From contig NZ_RJUO01000002.1 of NCBI RefSeq assembly GCF_003752365.1, positions 558,001-622,000 of the forward strand: 64,000 nt of DNA, written 5' to 3'. The stretch's first letter is position 1; every line of letters starts with the position of its first letter. Under the pieces are notes generated by a model. The model was given only the letters and a program-made list of their open reading frames with translations. It did no database searches and had not been told where the DNA came from. Position numbers and translations under genes: made by a program. Source of the DNA: Frondihabitans sp. PhB188. Its GTDB lineage: Bacteria > Actinomycetota > Actinomycetes > Actinomycetales > Microbacteriaceae. Below are positions 17,010 through 26,546 of the stretch, piece after piece.

Positions 17010-18562
17010 GGCTGCGGCTGCTCGTGATGCGGAACACCCTCTCGCGCAGCCCGTGGCAGCTGGTGGCCGTCATCATCGGCGCCGTCTACGGCATCGGCAT
17101 CCTCGTGCTGGCGTTCATCGGGCTGACTCTGCTGGGTTCTGCTCCGGTGGAGCTCGCCCGGACGATCGTCGTCCTCGCCGGGGCGGCGACCGTGCTCGGG
17201 TGGGCGGTCGTCCCCCTGCTCACGTCGGGCATCGACCAGACGCTGAGCGTCGCGCGGCTCCGGGTGTTCCCGATCGCGCCGTCGCGCCTGGTGCTCGCCC
17301 TCGCGGTCTGCGGCGTGCTCGGGATCCCCGGCGCCGTCACCCTCCTGGCCGGCGTCTTCACGGCGGCGACCTGGTGGCGCAGCCCCGGCATCGCCCTCGC
17401 CGCAGTCGTCACCGCGGCCATCGCCGTGCTCACCTGCGTCTGCGCGTCGCGCATGATCGAGTCGCTCAACGCCGGACTCTCGTCGCACCGGCGGTACCGC
17501 GAGATCTCGGGAATCCTGGTGCTGGTGCCGCTCCTGCTGCTCGGCCCGCTCATCACCGTCCTGACGGCGGGCATCCGCGGTGCGGCCGACGCCCTGCCGA
17601 AGCTGGCTGATGGCCTGAGCTGGTCGCCGCTCGGCGCCGCCTGGTCGGTGCCGTCCGACCTCGCGCTCGGCCACTACGGCGAGGCCGGCCTCAAGTTCCT
17701 GATCGCAGTCGCGACGCTGGCCGTGATCGTCCTGATCTGGCGGCGCACGCTCGCGACGGCCCTCGTGACGACGGTCCAGCCCGAGACGAAGACGGCCGAA
17801 GCCGGCCACATCGGCCTGTTCGGCTGGTTCCCCGCGTCTCCGACCGGAGCCGTCGCCGCTCGATCGCTCACCTACTGGACCCGCGATCCGCGCTACAGCC
17901 GTCAGCTCATCCTGATCCCGATCTTCCCGATCCTGCTCTACGTGAACAGCCGCACCCTCGACCTGCCGAGCCTCGTGACGGCGGCCGGGCCGGTCGTGGC
18001 GTTCCTCGTGTCGCTCTCGATCTTCAGCGACCTGTCGTACGACTCGACGGCGTTCGCCGCCCACCTGTCGGCGCGGGTGACCGGCCGGGCCGACCGCACC
18101 GGCCGGGTCGCCGCCGTGGCCGTGTTCGCCGTGCCCGTCGTGGCCGGGATCACGGTGGGGTCGGCGGCGGTCGCGAGTTCCTGGGCCGCTCTCCCCGCCC
18201 TGCTCGGACTCTCGCTCGGAATCCTGTTGAGCGGTCTCGGCCTCTCGAGCCTCTCGAGCAGCAGGATCATCCTGCCGGTGCCCGCCCCCGGCGACAGCCC
18301 GTTCGCCGCGAAGACCGGCGCCGGCTTCACGACATCGGTCACGACGTTCGCCACCTGGGGCATCCTCGCCGCCCTGTCACTCCCCGAGATCGTGCTCGCC
18401 GTCGTCGCGGGCGTCGTCGGTAGCGCCCTCCTCGGCTGGATCACCCTCGTCGTCGGCCTCGGCCTCGGTGCCGTCGTGCTCTCCGCCGGCATCCGCCTCG
18501 GCGGGCGCGAGATCGAGCGCTCGGGGCCGGAGCTGCTCGCGCGGCTGCGGGTGCCGCGGTAG
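16991..18562 (+). CDS. ABC exporter membrane subunit
   Basis: A 523-residue integral membrane protein with about ten to twelve helices, for example VAVIIGAVYGIGILVLAFIG at the N-terminus and several Ala/Val-rich segments in the last third. The GTG start at 16991 lies inside the ATPase gene and reads VVAHLLRLRLLVMRN, a common opening in these permeases. It has no recognisable peptidase or periplasmic domain. With the preceding ATPase it forms a two-gene exporter of unknown cargo. Confidence 0.75.
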   Translation: MVAHLLRLRLLVMRNTLSRSPWQLVAVIIGAVYGIGILVLAFIGLTLLGSAPVELARTIVVLAGAATVLGWAVVPLLTSGIDQTLSVARLRVFPIAPSRLVLALAVCGVLGIPGAVTLLAGVFTAATWWRSPGIALAAVVTAAIAVLTCVCASRMIESLNAGLSSHRRYREISGILVLVPLLLLGPLITVLTAGIRGAADALPKLADGLSWSPLGAAWSVPSDLALGHYGEAGLKFLIAVATLAVIVLIWRRTLATALVTTVQPETKTAEAGHIGLFGWFPASPTGAVAARSLTYWTRDPRYSRQLILIPIFPILLYVNSRTLDLPSLVTAAGPVVAFLVSLSIFSDLSYDSTAFAAHLSARVTGRADRTGRVAAVAVFAVPVVAGITVGSAAVASSWAALPALLGLSLGILLSGLGLSSLSSSRIILPVPAPGDSPFAAKTGAGFTTSVTTFATWGILAALSLPEIVLAVVAGVVGSALLGWITLVVGLGLGAVVLSAGIRLGGREIERSGPELLARLRVPR

Positions 18563-18670
18563 CCGCCGAGGGTGACGGCCCCGCCGAATCGGCACGATCC
18601 CGCCGGCGCGACGGCGGGCTCGAGCCGATCCGGAGGGGGCGGCGTCACGACACCCGCGCTACCATGCGGA

Positions 18671-19111
18671 ATGCGCAGGAGAGTGAAGATCGGCGGCATC
18701 GCGGCCATCGCCGTGGCAGGCCTGCTCGCGTCGCGGTCGATGACGCCGACGTCCGACACCTCCGCGCCCGACGGCTCGGCACCGACCCAGCTGCCCCGTG
18801 CCACGCCGTTTCCCATCGGGCTCCGGCTCGAGTCGCGCGACGACATGACGCAGCTGACCCCGGTGAGGTGGTTCACCCCCGAGGCTTTCTCGCCGACGAC
18901 GATCCGCGTCGCGTTCTGGACCGGAGTACCCCAGGCCTACGGCGTCAACGCCCGCGTGTTCGAGTCGGCGACGGAGGTCCGGATCGAGCTTCACCAGGGG
19001 ATCATCCCCGGGGCTCCGGAGTGGGTGACGCAGCAGGGCCTCCGCGCCACGGTGGTCGTCGGGCTCGACGCCCCGCTCGGCGACCGCACCCTCACCGGCC
19101 AGGACGGCTAG
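18671..19111 (+). CDS. Predicted secreted or membrane-anchored protein, unknown
   Basis: This 146-residue protein begins with a basic N-terminus and hydrophobic segment (MRRRVKIGGIAAIAVAGLLA), which could be a signal peptide or a membrane anchor; there is no lipobox. The rest contains a strand-rich region (TTIRVAFWTGVPQAYGVNAR and VFESATEVRIEL). I do not recognise a family. ATG at 18671 is chosen over a longer frame from 18572 because a TACCAT -10 box ends five bases before it. It is downstream of the ABC exporter but has its own promoter. Confidence 0.55.
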   Translation: MRRRVKIGGIAAIAVAGLLASRSMTPTSDTSAPDGSAPTQLPRATPFPIGLRLESRDDMTQLTPVRWFTPEAFSPTTIRVAFWTGVPQAYGVNARVFESATEVRIELHQGIIPGAPEWVTQQGLRATVVVGLDAPLGDRTLTGQDG

Positions 19112-19146
19112 ACCCTCCGATCCCGAGAGCCCAGGCCGCGACGGCC

Positions 19147-19503
19147 CTACTCCAGCTCGCCCTCGACCGGCTCGTCCGTCTCGGGCAGCGTCAGCGACTC
19201 GCGCTCGCCCTCGGCGCTGCGGGTGCGGCGCGCGAGCACGGCGTCGAAGATCACGGCGACGATCGCGCCGAGCAGGGCGCCGATCGCGATGCCGTAGAGC
19301 GCGAAGTAGCCGAACGCCTGCGCGAACGGCGTCTGGTCGTCGCCGGGAGCGACCGCGACGGCGATGAACGTGGCGATGACGCCGACGATGATGCCGGCGA
19401 AGATGAAGACGGAGTACTTCGGCGACCGCCGCACCCGCACCTCGTCGCGGGTCGTCTCGACCTGCGGCTCGGGCTGCTGGGGACTCTGGGGTGCCGTACT
19501 CAC
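19147..19503 (-). CDS. Small two-helix membrane protein
   Basis: The 118-residue protein has a charged proline/glutamine-rich N-terminus, two helices (about 30-52, VFIFAGIIVGVIATFIAVAVA, and 66-88, ALYGIAIGALLGAIVAVIF) and an acidic C-terminal tail. Similar proteins beside purD in related genomes carry a dubious potassium-transporter label; nothing in this sequence supports transport. GTG at 19503 is preceded by GAGAAT at a distance fitting a leaderless start. Function unknown. Confidence 0.7.
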   Translation of the reverse strand: MSTAPQSPQQPEPQVETTRDEVRVRRSPKYSVFIFAGIIVGVIATFIAVAVAPGDDQTPFAQAFGYFALYGIAIGALLGAIVAVIFDAVLARRTRSAEGERESLTLPETDEPVEGELE

Positions 19504-19571
19504 CCGTCCATTCTCTCAGGTGCCCGGGCCCGTCCTCACCGCGTCGAGAGACCGGGCGCAGGAACTGGCCG

Positions 19572-19937
19572 TCACCCCCACCGGATCGGCAGGTACCCCG
19601 TCAGGTCGGCGCGGCTCCCCGACGCCGACACGAGCGCCCGGTCGACCGCCTCCGCCCAGGTCAGCCGCCCGTCGGCCAGGGCCAGGAAGGTGAGCGCGTC
19701 AGTCTCGACGACGTTCGGCGGGGTTCCACGGGTGTGACTCAGCCCCTCGCGGAACTGCACGGCGCCGAACGGAGGCACGCGCACCTCGACGGTCGCGCCG
19801 GGCTCGCGGTCGCCGAGCAGCTGCAGGAGGTAGCGGACGGCCGTCGCCTTCGCGGTGCGAGGCGCGTCGGCGCCCGCGCCGAGGGCCTCGCGGACGGCGG
19901 CGGCGCCGTCAGCCGGGTCGATTCGTGCCTTTGCCAC
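19572..19937 (-). CDS. Sterol-carrier-protein-like (SCP_3 type) protein
   Basis: A 121-residue protein with the actinobacterial bacterial-SCP pattern: [28 protein letters not shown] and [17 protein letters not shown]. The fold makes a small hydrophobic cavity that may hold a lipid; its role is not known. The GTG start at 19937 lies seven bases after a TAGCGT -10 box, so the mRNA should be leaderless. It is divergent from purD, and the two promoters are back to back within about 60 bases. This association with purD is common in relatives. Confidence 0.8.
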   Translation of the reverse strand: MAKARIDPADGAAAVREALGAGADAPRTAKATAVRYLLQLLGDREPGATVEVRVPPFGAVQFREGLSHTRGTPPNVVETDALTFLALADGRLTWAEAVDRALVSASGSRADLTGYLPIRWG

Positions 19938-19944
19938 GGCTCCC

Positions 19945-19950
19945 ACGCTA
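19945..19950 (-). promoter_or_regulatory. -10 box of the SCP-like gene
   Basis: TAGCGT on the minus strand lies seven bases before GTG at 19937. The predicted transcript is leaderless. Confidence 0.5.
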
Positions 19951-19985
19951 CTGCGCCCCATGGGGAGCCTGACCGCGTCTCTCGA

Positions 19986-19991
19986 TAAGGT
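19986..19991 (+). promoter_or_regulatory. -10 box of purD
   Basis: TAAGGT lies seven bases before GTG at 19999, predicting a leaderless purD-purC transcript. No convincing -35 hexamer is seen. Confidence 0.5.
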
Positions 19992-19998
19992 GTCCTTC

Positions 19999-21279
19999 GT
20001 GCGAATCCTCGTCCTCGGTTCCGGTGCCCGCGAGCACGCCATCGTCACGGCTCTCCTCCGCGAGCGCGCCGGCGACGGCCCTGCCCACCACATCATCGCC
20101 GCGCCCGGCAACGCCGGCATGGCCGCCGAGGTCGAGGTCGTCGGCCTGGACGCCACGAACGGCAGCGTCGTGACGGAGTACGCGCTCGAGAACGACGTCG
20201 ACCTCGTCGTCGTCGGTCCGGAGGCGCCGCTCGTCGCCGGTGTCGCGGATGTGCTGCGCGCGCACAGCATCCCGGTGTTCGGCCCGGGCAGGAAGGCCGC
20301 CGCGCTCGAGGGCTCGAAGACGTTCGCCAAGCGGATCATGGACGAAGCGCGTGTTCCCACCGGCCGAGCCGTCCGCACCGGCACCCTGGCCGAGGCGACG
20401 ACGGCGCTCGACGAATTCGGCGCCCCCTACGTCGTGAAGGCCGACGGCCTCGCCGCCGGCAAGGGCGTGCTCGTCACCGACGATCGCGCGGCCGCCATCG
20501 AGCACGCGACCTACTGGCTGCAGCACGGCTCGGTGCTGATCGAGGAGTTCCTCGAGGGCCAGGAGGTCTCGCTCTTCCTCCTGTCCGACGGCCACACGGT
20601 CCTCCCCCTCAGCCCCGCCCAGGACTTCAAGCGCCTCCTCGACGGTGACGCCGGCCCCAACACCGGCGGCATGGGCGCCTACTCGCCGCTGCCGTGGCTC
20701 GCCGACCGCTTCGGCAGCGAGGCCGACTTCGTCGAGGAGGTCATCGAGACGATCGCCCTCCCGACGGTGCGCCAGCTCGCCACGGAGGGCACCCCGTTCA
20801 TCGGGCTCCTCTACGCGGGCCTGATCCTCACCGAGCAGGGCGTCCGCGTCATCGAGTTCAATGCGCGCTTCGGCGACCCCGAGACCCAGGTGGTGCTGCC
20901 GCGGCTCGAGTCTCCGTTGAGCACCCTGCTGCTCGCGAGCGCGAACGGCTCGCTGTCGTCGCACGCGGCTCCCGTCTTCTCGTCCGAGGTGGCCGTCACC
21001 GTCGTCCTCGCCTCCGAGGGCTACCCCGACGCTCCGATCACGGGGCGCGAGCTGGTCGGGCTCGACGCCGCCCTGGCGGTTCCCGGCGTCACGATCGCCC
21101 ACGCCGCCACCGCCCGCCTCGACGACCGTCTCGTCGCGACGGGCGGCCGGGTGCTCAGCGTCGTGGCCACCGGCGCCGGCTTCACCGAGGCCCGCAGCCG
21201 CGCGTACGAGGCGCTCGGCCGGATCTCGCTCGAGGGCGGCCAGTTCCGACGCGACATCGCCGCGAAGGTGGCCGAGTGA
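19999..21279 (+). CDS. purD: Phosphoribosylamine-glycine ligase (GAR synthetase)
   Basis: PurD joins phosphoribosylamine and glycine with ATP in step two of purine synthesis. The 426-residue ATP-grasp enzyme opens with [15 protein letters not shown]; other family marks are [41 protein letters not shown] and [15 protein letters not shown] at 19999 is fixed by the -10 box seven bases upstream and by the standard N-terminus. Its stop overlaps the start of purC as GTGA, so both are made together. Confidence 0.97.
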   Translation: MRILVLGSGAREHAIVTALLRERAGDGPAHHIIAAPGNAGMAAEVEVVGLDATNGSVVTEYALENDVDLVVVGPEAPLVAGVADVLRAHSIPVFGPGRKAAALEGSKTFAKRIMDEARVPTGRAVRTGTLAEATTALDEFGAPYVVKADGLAAGKGVLVTDDRAAAIEHATYWLQHGSVLIEEFLEGQEVSLFLLSDGHTVLPLSPAQDFKRLLDGDAGPNTGGMGAYSPLPWLADRFGSEADFVEEVIETIALPTVRQLATEGTPFIGLLYAGLILTEQGVRVIEFNARFGDPETQVVLPRLESPLSTLLLASANGSLSSHAAPVFSSEVAVTVVLASEGYPDAPITGRELVGLDAALAVPGVTIAHAATARLDDRLVATGGRVLSVVATGAGFTEARSRAYEALGRISLEGGQFRRDIAAKVAE

Positions 21280-22205
21280 GCACCGACCAGACCGGCGCAG
21301 GCCCCGAGCGCCCCACGGGCGAGCCCCTCGACGGCTGGACTCACCTCTACTCCGGCAAGGTCCGCGACCTCTACGTGCCCGACGGATTCACGGGCCTGGC
21401 CGACGCCCCGGCCGTGCTGGTCGTGGCGAGCGACCGGATCAGTGCCTTCGACTTCGTGCTCGAGCCCGGCATCACCGGCAAGGGGAGCCTGCTCACCGAG
21501 CTGAGCGCCTGGTGGTTCGCGCAGCTGGCCGAGGTGCCGAACCACCTGATCGATCCCGCTCTGTCTCCGTCTCGAGTTCCTGCGACCGTCGCGTCGAGGT
21601 CGATGCTGGTCAAGCCGCTCGACATGTTCCCGATCGAGTGCGTCGTGCGCGGCTACCTCGTCGGCAGCGGCTGGGTCGAGTACCAGGAGTCGGGCACCGT
21701 CTGCGGCATCCCGCTGCCCGCAGGGCTCTCGTCGGGCGACCGCCTGCCCGAGCCGATCTACACGCCGGCTTTCAAGGCGGAGTTCGGCGACCACGACGAG
21801 AACATCACGTTCGAGCGCACCGTCGAGCTGGTCGGGGCCGACGCGGCGACCGCGCTGCGCGACCTGTCGTTGCAGATCTACCGGAGGGCCGCCGCGATCG
21901 CAGCGGAGCACGGCGTGATCCTGGCCGACACGAAGTTCGAGTTCGGCGCCGACCGGGAGACAGGCGAGATCACCCTCGCCGACGAGGTGCTGACCAGCGA
22001 CTCCAGCCGCTACTGGGACAAGTCGGTGTACGACCAGGGCAACCGCACCGACAGCTTCGACAAGCAGATCGTGCGCAACTGGCTGTCGGCGAACTGGGAC
22101 AGAGAGGGCACTCCACCCGCCCTGCCCGCCGGGGTCATCGAGCAGACGGCCGGCCGCTACCGGGAGCTGCTCGAGCGCCTGACCCGTCGGTCTGACGCGA
22201 ATTAG
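21276..22205 (+). CDS. purC: Phosphoribosylaminoimidazole-succinocarboxamide synthase (SAICAR synthetase)
   Basis: PurC condenses CAIR with aspartate. The 309-residue protein contains YSGKVRDLY, SDRISAFDFVL, ECVVRGYLVGSGW, FEFGADRETGEI and DEVLTSDSSRYWD, all standard for the single-domain bacterial enzyme. GTG at 21276 overlaps the purD stop. An internal stretch around 21565-21585 carries a run of codons unusual for this genome (SRVPAT) and contains the recurring GTTCCTGCG word. Confidence 0.97.
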   Translation: MSTDQTGAGPERPTGEPLDGWTHLYSGKVRDLYVPDGFTGLADAPAVLVVASDRISAFDFVLEPGITGKGSLLTELSAWWFAQLAEVPNHLIDPALSPSRVPATVASRSMLVKPLDMFPIECVVRGYLVGSGWVEYQESGTVCGIPLPAGLSSGDRLPEPIYTPAFKAEFGDHDENITFERTVELVGADAATALRDLSLQIYRRAAAIAAEHGVILADTKFEFGADRETGEITLADEVLTSDSSRYWDKSVYDQGNRTDSFDKQIVRNWLSANWDREGTPPALPAGVIEQTAGRYRELLERLTRRSDAN

Positions 22206-22292
22206 AGTCCGTTTCGCCTCCGGCTGACTGAATTGCATGAATCTGGATGGATGTGATTAACGATCCCGTCCGAGAAGATGCAGAATGTTCCG

Positions 22293-22787
22293 GTGACGAA
22301 CACACTGACCACCGACATCCAGATTCAGGACCGTCCGTGGACCGACCCTGAAGGCGCCCACCTCCGCTGCGAGCAGCGAGCTGAGATCGCGATCCGCTAC
22401 GGGACCGACGACTCCGAGCCGGGCGTCAAGCCGACGGCCGCCGACATGGCCGAGTTCGTCGTCGCCACCATCGACGGCAAGCCCGTCGCGTGCGGTGGTC
22501 TGCGCAGGCTCGACGGCGAGGCCGCAGAAGCCGGCGACGCCGAGATCAAGCGCATGTTCGTCCGCCAGTCGAGCCGAGGCGGCGGTGCCGCCGTCCAGGT
22601 GCTCCGCGCTCTCGAGGCGCGTGCCCTGAAGCGCGGCTGGACCCGCCTGGTCTTGGAGACCGGTGTCGCCCAGCCCGACGCGATCCGCTTCTACGAGCGC
22701 GAGGGCTACGTGAAGATCCCGAACTTCGGGCACTACGTCGGCCACTCCGACTCGATCTGCTACGGTCGCACGCTCACCCACGAGTAG
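22293..22787 (+). CDS. GNAT-family N-acetyltransferase
   Basis: A 164-residue GNAT enzyme that would transfer an acetyl group from acetyl-CoA to an unknown amine. The core has GGLRRLDG, EIKRMFVRQSSRGGGAA (the acetyl-CoA pyrophosphate loop, here R-x-x-x-R-G-G-G) and LETGVAQPDAIRFYEREGY. The start is uncertain. GTG at 22293 lies six bases after CAGAAT, fitting the leaderless pattern; ATG at 22278, fifteen bases upstream, has GAGAAG directly before it. A separate gene from purC. Confidence 0.8.
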   Translation: MTNTLTTDIQIQDRPWTDPEGAHLRCEQRAEIAIRYGTDDSEPGVKPTAADMAEFVVATIDGKPVACGGLRRLDGEAAEAGDAEIKRMFVRQSSRGGGAAVQVLRALEARALKRGWTRLVLETGVAQPDAIRFYEREGYVKIPNFGHYVGHSDSICYGRTLTHE

Positions 22788-22825
22788 CCCCGCCCGGTCC
22801 AGACCGGCGCGCGTACGGTGAACGG

Positions 22826-23437
22826 ATGACCTACCAGGCCCAGTCCGACGCCGACGACGGCCCGACCGAGCCGCTGTTCGAGATCGTCCGCGAGGGCGAT
22901 CTGACGCTGGCCGACCACGAGGCCGTCGCCGCCATGCTCGCGAAGGCCTTCGACTCGTACGACCACTGGTACCAGGGCGCCCGCAGCTGGGCCGGGATGC
23001 AGCCCGAGCTCCGCGTCCTCGCCCGTTCGGGCGACGTGGTCGTCGCCCACGCCGGGCTCCGCCGCCAGTTCGTCACCGTCGGCTCGGCGGCAGACGACGG
23101 TGCCGACCAGCTCGTCGCCGCGGTCGGCATGGTCGCGGTCTCGCCGATCCTGCAGGGCACGGGCCTCGGCCGTGAGCTGCTCCGCCTCGTCGACGCCGGG
23201 CTCGAGCGCCTCTCCGCGCCGTTCGGCCTGCTCGAGACCGGGGAGCAGACGCAGCGCTTCTACAGCACCCACGGCTGGGAGCCGCTCGACGGCGTCACCG
23301 GCCACTACAACGCGTTCTCGGCCGACGGCGCATCGACCCTCGTCAGCCAGGACTCCGGATGGCTGCTGCGGCCGTGCCGGGCGGCCCGTTCGGACTGGCC
23401 GGGGGGCGACATCCACTGGAACGGCCAGATGGTCTGA
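22826..23437 (+). CDS. GNAT-family acyltransferase, AAC(2')/NodA-like
   Basis: The 203-residue protein has the layout of the AAC(2')/NodA-type GNAT group: a long N-terminal part before the core, HAGLRRQFVTVG, then VAVSPILQGTGLGRELL as the CoA loop and LETGEQTQRFYSTHGWEPLDG. Members include aminoglycoside 2'-acetyltransferases, but the sequence alone does not show resistance activity. TACGGT at 22814-22819 is six bases before ATG at 22826, so it should be leaderless. It is followed by a strong bidirectional terminator. Confidence 0.75.
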   Translation: MTYQAQSDADDGPTEPLFEIVREGDLTLADHEAVAAMLAKAFDSYDHWYQGARSWAGMQPELRVLARSGDVVVAHAGLRRQFVTVGSAADDGADQLVAAVGMVAVSPILQGTGLGRELLRLVDAGLERLSAPFGLLETGEQTQRFYSTHGWEPLDGVTGHYNAFSADGASTLVSQDSGWLLRPCRAARSDWPGGDIHWNGQMV

Positions 23438-23461
23438 GCCCGGCGGCAGGCCCCGCGAGAA

Positions 23462-23499
23462 CGGCTCAGCCCCGCCGGAGACCCGGCGGGGCTGAGCCG
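23462..23499. terminator. Bidirectional terminator between acetyltransferase and catalase genes
   Basis: A perfect 17-base-pair stem spans 23462-23478 and 23483-23499 with loop AGAC. It begins CGGCTCAGCCCCG. It separates convergent genes; a T-rich tail is weak, as often in high-GC actinobacteria. Confidence 0.85.
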
Positions 23500-23516
23500 C
23501 TTCGGCGCGGCTGAGA

Positions 23517-25016
23517 CTACTGCAGCACGCCCACCGTCGCGGGGTCCTCGTTGGAGCCCGGCGCCGACGGCACGACGCCCGCGCGCACGCGCGCACCCAG
23601 CTCCGCGTCGACGCTCGTCCAGTACGCGAACACGCGCTCGAGCAGGTCGGGGCGCGTGACCTTCGAGACGTGGCCCACGATGTTGCCGACCATGCGCTTG
23701 CGAGCGGCGTCGTCGAGCACGTCGCGGTACAGGGTCCCGGCCTGGCCGAAGTCGTCGTCTTCGGCATGGAGCGTCGCGGCCGAGCGCACGAGGACGCCGT
23801 CGGACTCCCAGCCGGAGTCGTCGCCGTGCGCCTCGGGCGAGGCGTGCGGGCCGCCGACCGAGTTCGGCGCGTAGACCGGCGTCGTGGCCGACGAGAAGTG
23901 GTAGCGAGCGCCGCCGTCCTTCGAGTAGTCGTGCACCTCGTTCTTCGGCATGTTCACCGGCAGCTGGGCGTGGTTGGTGCCCACGCGGTAGCGGTGCGCG
24001 TCGGCGTAGCTGAAGATGCGGGCGAGCAGCATCTTGTCGGGGCTGGCCGCGATGCCGGGCACGAAGTTCGAGGGGGCGAACGTCGCCTGCTCGATCTGCG
24101 CGAAGTAGTTCTCGGGGTTGCGGTTCAGCTCCATGGTCCCGACCTCGACCAGGGGGTAGTCGCTGTGCGGCCACACCTTGGTCAGGTCGAACGGGTTGAA
24201 GCGGTAGGTCGCGGCGTCGGCGTACGGCATGATCTGCACGCTGAGCTTCCAGGTCGGGAAGTCGGAGCGCGAGATGGCCTCCGACAGATCGCGGATGTGG
24301 AAGTCCGCGTCCTCGCCGGCGATGCGGTCGGCATCGGCCTGCGTCAGGATCTCGTTGCCCTGCTCGGTCTTGAAGTGGTACTTGACCCAGAACTTCTCGC
24401 CCGTGGCCGAGATCCACTGGTAGGTGTGCGAGCCGAAGCCGTCCATCATGCGCCACGAGGCCGGCAGGCCGCGGTCGCCCATCAGCCAGGTGACCTGGTG
24501 GGCGGACTCGGGCGAGAGGGTCCAGAAGTCCCACTGCATGTCGTGGTCGCGGAGGTGCGAGCCCGGCAGGCGCTTCTGCGAGTGGATGAAGTCGGGGAAC
24601 TTGATGCCGTCTCGGATGAAGAACACCGGGGTGTTGTTCCCGACGAGGTCGTAGTTGCCCTCGTCCGTGTAGAACTTCAGCGCGAAGCCGCGGGGGTCGC
24701 GCCAGGTGTCGGGCGAGCCCTGCTCGCCGGCGACGGTCGAGAAGCGGGCGAGCATCTCCGTGGTCGCGCCGGGCTGGAAGAGCGAGGCGCGGGTGTACTT
24801 CGAGACGTCGCCGGTCACGGTCAGCGTGCCGAACGCCCCGCCGCCCTTGGCGTGGACGATGCGCTCCGGCACCTTCTCGCGGTTGAACTGGGCGAGCTTC
24901 TCGACGAGGTACGCGTCGTGGAGCGCGATGGGGCCGTCGGCCCCGACGCTCTGCGAGTGCTCGTCGCTCGCGACGGGGGCGCCGGCGGCGTTCGTCGTGT
25001 AGTTGTCGTCTGTCAT
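23517..25016 (-). CDS. katA: Monofunctional heme catalase
   Basis: This 499-residue clade-3 small-subunit catalase decomposes hydrogen peroxide. The distal histidine is in [13 protein letters not shown] (His55), the distal asparagine in [11 protein letters not shown] (127/128), and the proximal tyrosine in [14 protein letters not shown] (Tyr337, with Arg333). No flavodoxin-like extra domain is present. ATG at 25016 is preceded by AGGAGA. It follows a Fur-family gene by 17 bases, forming a furA-katA unit of the kind known from mycobacterial furA-katG, but with a monofunctional catalase. Confidence 0.96.
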   Translation of the reverse strand: MTDDNYTTNAAGAPVASDEHSQSVGADGPIALHDAYLVEKLAQFNREKVPERIVHAKGGGAFGTLTVTGDVSKYTRASLFQPGATTEMLARFSTVAGEQGSPDTWRDPRGFALKFYTDEGNYDLVGNNTPVFFIRDGIKFPDFIHSQKRLPGSHLRDHDMQWDFWTLSPESAHQVTWLMGDRGLPASWRMMDGFGSHTYQWISATGEKFWVKYHFKTEQGNEILTQADADRIAGEDADFHIRDLSEAISRSDFPTWKLSVQIMPYADAATYRFNPFDLTKVWPHSDYPLVEVGTMELNRNPENYFAQIEQATFAPSNFVPGIAASPDKMLLARIFSYADAHRYRVGTNHAQLPVNMPKNEVHDYSKDGGARYHFSSATTPVYAPNSVGGPHASPEAHGDDSGWESDGVLVRSAATLHAEDDDFGQAGTLYRDVLDDAARKRMVGNIVGHVSKVTRPDLLERVFAYWTSVDAELGARVRAGVVPSAPGSNEDPATVGVLQ

Positions 25017-25033
25017 TTCTGTCTCCTAGCTGA

Positions 25034-25519
25034 TCAGGAACGGACGGGTTGATCGTGGGGCGCGGCAGCCGGTACGGACGCGACGGCGTCGTCGCCGGTC
25101 TCGAGGGCACGGCAGGCGGGGCAGAGGCCCCAGAACGTGACCTCGGCGGTCTGCACCAGGTAGCCGGACGTGTGCGACGGCATGAGGCACGGAGCCTCGC
25201 CGACGACGCAGTCGACGTCTTCTACGGCGCCGCAGAGCGAGCAGACGACGTGATGGTGGTTGTCGCCGATGCGGAGCTCGTAGCGCGCGGCCGAGCCGGC
25301 GGGCTCGATGCGCCGCACGAGGCCCGCGCCGGTCAGAGCGGCAAGCACGACGTACATGGCCTGGAGCGATGTGCCGGGCAGGCCGGTCGCGACGCGCTCG
25401 TAGACCTCGTCGACGGTGGCGTGCGAGTGGTCGCCGAGCGCCTCGAGGGCCGCCAGGCGCGGTGCGGTGACGCGAAGGCCCGCATCACGCAGCATGCTGC
25501 CCGCCTCGTTCGACTCCAT
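25034..25519 (-). CDS. furA: Fur/PerR-family metalloregulator
   Basis: A 161-residue Fur-family repressor. The winged helix is at about 5-85 (LRVTAPRLAALEALGDHSHA, TSLQAMYVVLAALTGAGLV). The metal sites are the HHHVVC motif, the CSLCG pair and a second CPAC pair near the C-terminus, giving a structural zinc site. Given its tight linkage to catalase it probably senses peroxide or iron. Start ATG at 25519 is used; GTG at 25522 is adjacent. A palindrome that fits a Fur/PerR box covers its -10 region, implying autoregulation. Confidence 0.9.
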   Translation of the reverse strand: MESNEAGSMLRDAGLRVTAPRLAALEALGDHSHATVDEVYERVATGLPGTSLQAMYVVLAALTGAGLVRRIEPAGSAARYELRIGDNHHHVVCSLCGAVEDVDCVVGEAPCLMPSHTSGYLVQTAEVTFWGLCPACRALETGDDAVASVPAAAPHDQPVRS

Positions 25520-25538
25520 CACCCCAGTCAAGCACGTC

Positions 25539-25556
25539 TTTATGAATGATTCAAAA
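25539..25556. promoter_or_regulatory. Fur/PerR-type box in furA-katA promoter
   Basis: TTTATGAATGATTCAAAA contains the perfect inverted repeat TGAAT-G-ATTCA (25543-25553) with AT-rich flanks, close to the 7-1-7 form of Fur/PerR boxes. It overlaps the likely -10 sequence TAAAGA on the minus strand. The CtaG-like gene starts 50 bases away on the other strand and might share the site. Confidence 0.65.
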
Positions 25557-25606
25557 CAACTGAGGACCCCTCGTGACGAGCGCATACTTGATCCGTCTTC
25601 TCCTGA

Positions 25607-26500
25607 TTGGAAATCGCCACGCCTCCCGTCGCCACGATCCTGCTCACCTTCCGCCTCGACCCCGTCGCCCTCGTCGTGATCGTGGCGGCAGCCGCCCTCT
25701 ACGCGATCGGCGTCGTCCACGCGCGCAGGAACGGCGACGCCTGGTCGAGCTGGCGCACCCTCGCCTTCGCCGCGCTCGGCCTCGGGTCGTACGCCCTGAT
25801 CTCGTTCGGATTCCTCGGCGCCTACAGCCACGACCTCCGCTTCGCCTTCACGACGCGGATCGCCCTGCTGCTCTTCGTCGTGCCTGCCCTCGTCGCCGTC
25901 GGCCGCCCGGTGCACCTGGCCCGGCTGGCCCTCGACGAGACCGGCCGCGCCCGGCTCGAGAACTTCCTGTCGTCGCGCCTCATGCGCGTGCTCGGCAGCG
26001 CGATCTTCTCGCCGCTGTTCGCCCTGGCGGCGTTCTCCCTGTTCCTGACGCCGATCGCCTTCGCCCTGCGCGAGAACGCGATCAGCGAGGCCCTCATCAC
26101 GGTGCTGGTGCCGCTCGTCGGCCTGCTCATGATCCTGCCGGTGTTCGACGGCAGCCGGGCGCACACGAGCTTCTACATCACGGTCGAGTTCATGCTGGCG
26201 TTCGTCGAGCTCATCCTGGACGCCATCCCGGCCATCGTGCTGCGCATCACCGGGCACGTGCTCGACCACGGCCACGCGGTCGCCGCGCTCGCCCCGGGCT
26301 GGTTCCCCTCGCAGCTCCGCGATCAGCAGCTCTCGGGCGACCTGCTCTGGTTCATCGCCGAGGTGGCCGACATCCCGGTGCTGATCTTCCTGTTCGTGCG
26401 GTGGACCCGCACCGACCGGCGCGAGGCGGCCGTCATCGACGAGCTGAGCGACGACGAGATGGCGGCTCTCACGGCGGCGCACCTGCGCGGCGAGCGCTGA
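25607..26500 (+). CDS. CtaG-like (caa3-type) cytochrome c oxidase assembly membrane protein
   Basis: The 297-residue protein has about seven transmembrane helices and the general pattern of the caa3_CtaG family: histidines within or next to helices (AYSHDLRFAF, FDGSRAHTSFYITVEF, HVLDHGHAVAAL). CtaG proteins help deliver copper to cytochrome oxidase. The start is TTG at 25607 with only a poor ribosome site; the true start may differ. It is divergent from furA-katA, so a link to redox or copper stress is possible. A second CtaG domain occurs in the fusion at 36.9-39.0 kb. Confidence 0.65.
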   Translation: MEIATPPVATILLTFRLDPVALVVIVAAAALYAIGVVHARRNGDAWSSWRTLAFAALGLGSYALISFGFLGAYSHDLRFAFTTRIALLLFVVPALVAVGRPVHLARLALDETGRARLENFLSSRLMRVLGSAIFSPLFALAAFSLFLTPIAFALRENAISEALITVLVPLVGLLMILPVFDGSRAHTSFYITVEFMLAFVELILDAIPAIVLRITGHVLDHGHAVAALAPGWFPSQLRDQQLSGDLLWFIAEVADIPVLIFLFVRWTRTDRREAAVIDELSDDEMAALTAAHLRGER

Positions 26501-26546
26501 ACCCGATCTCGTCGGGCGAAGGGCGAGCCGTGGTCGAAAAAGGAGG

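Noticed and set aside
19147-19503. Annotation of the 118-residue protein as potassium transporter Trk
   Set aside because: It has only two helices and none of the Trk selectivity-filter loops.
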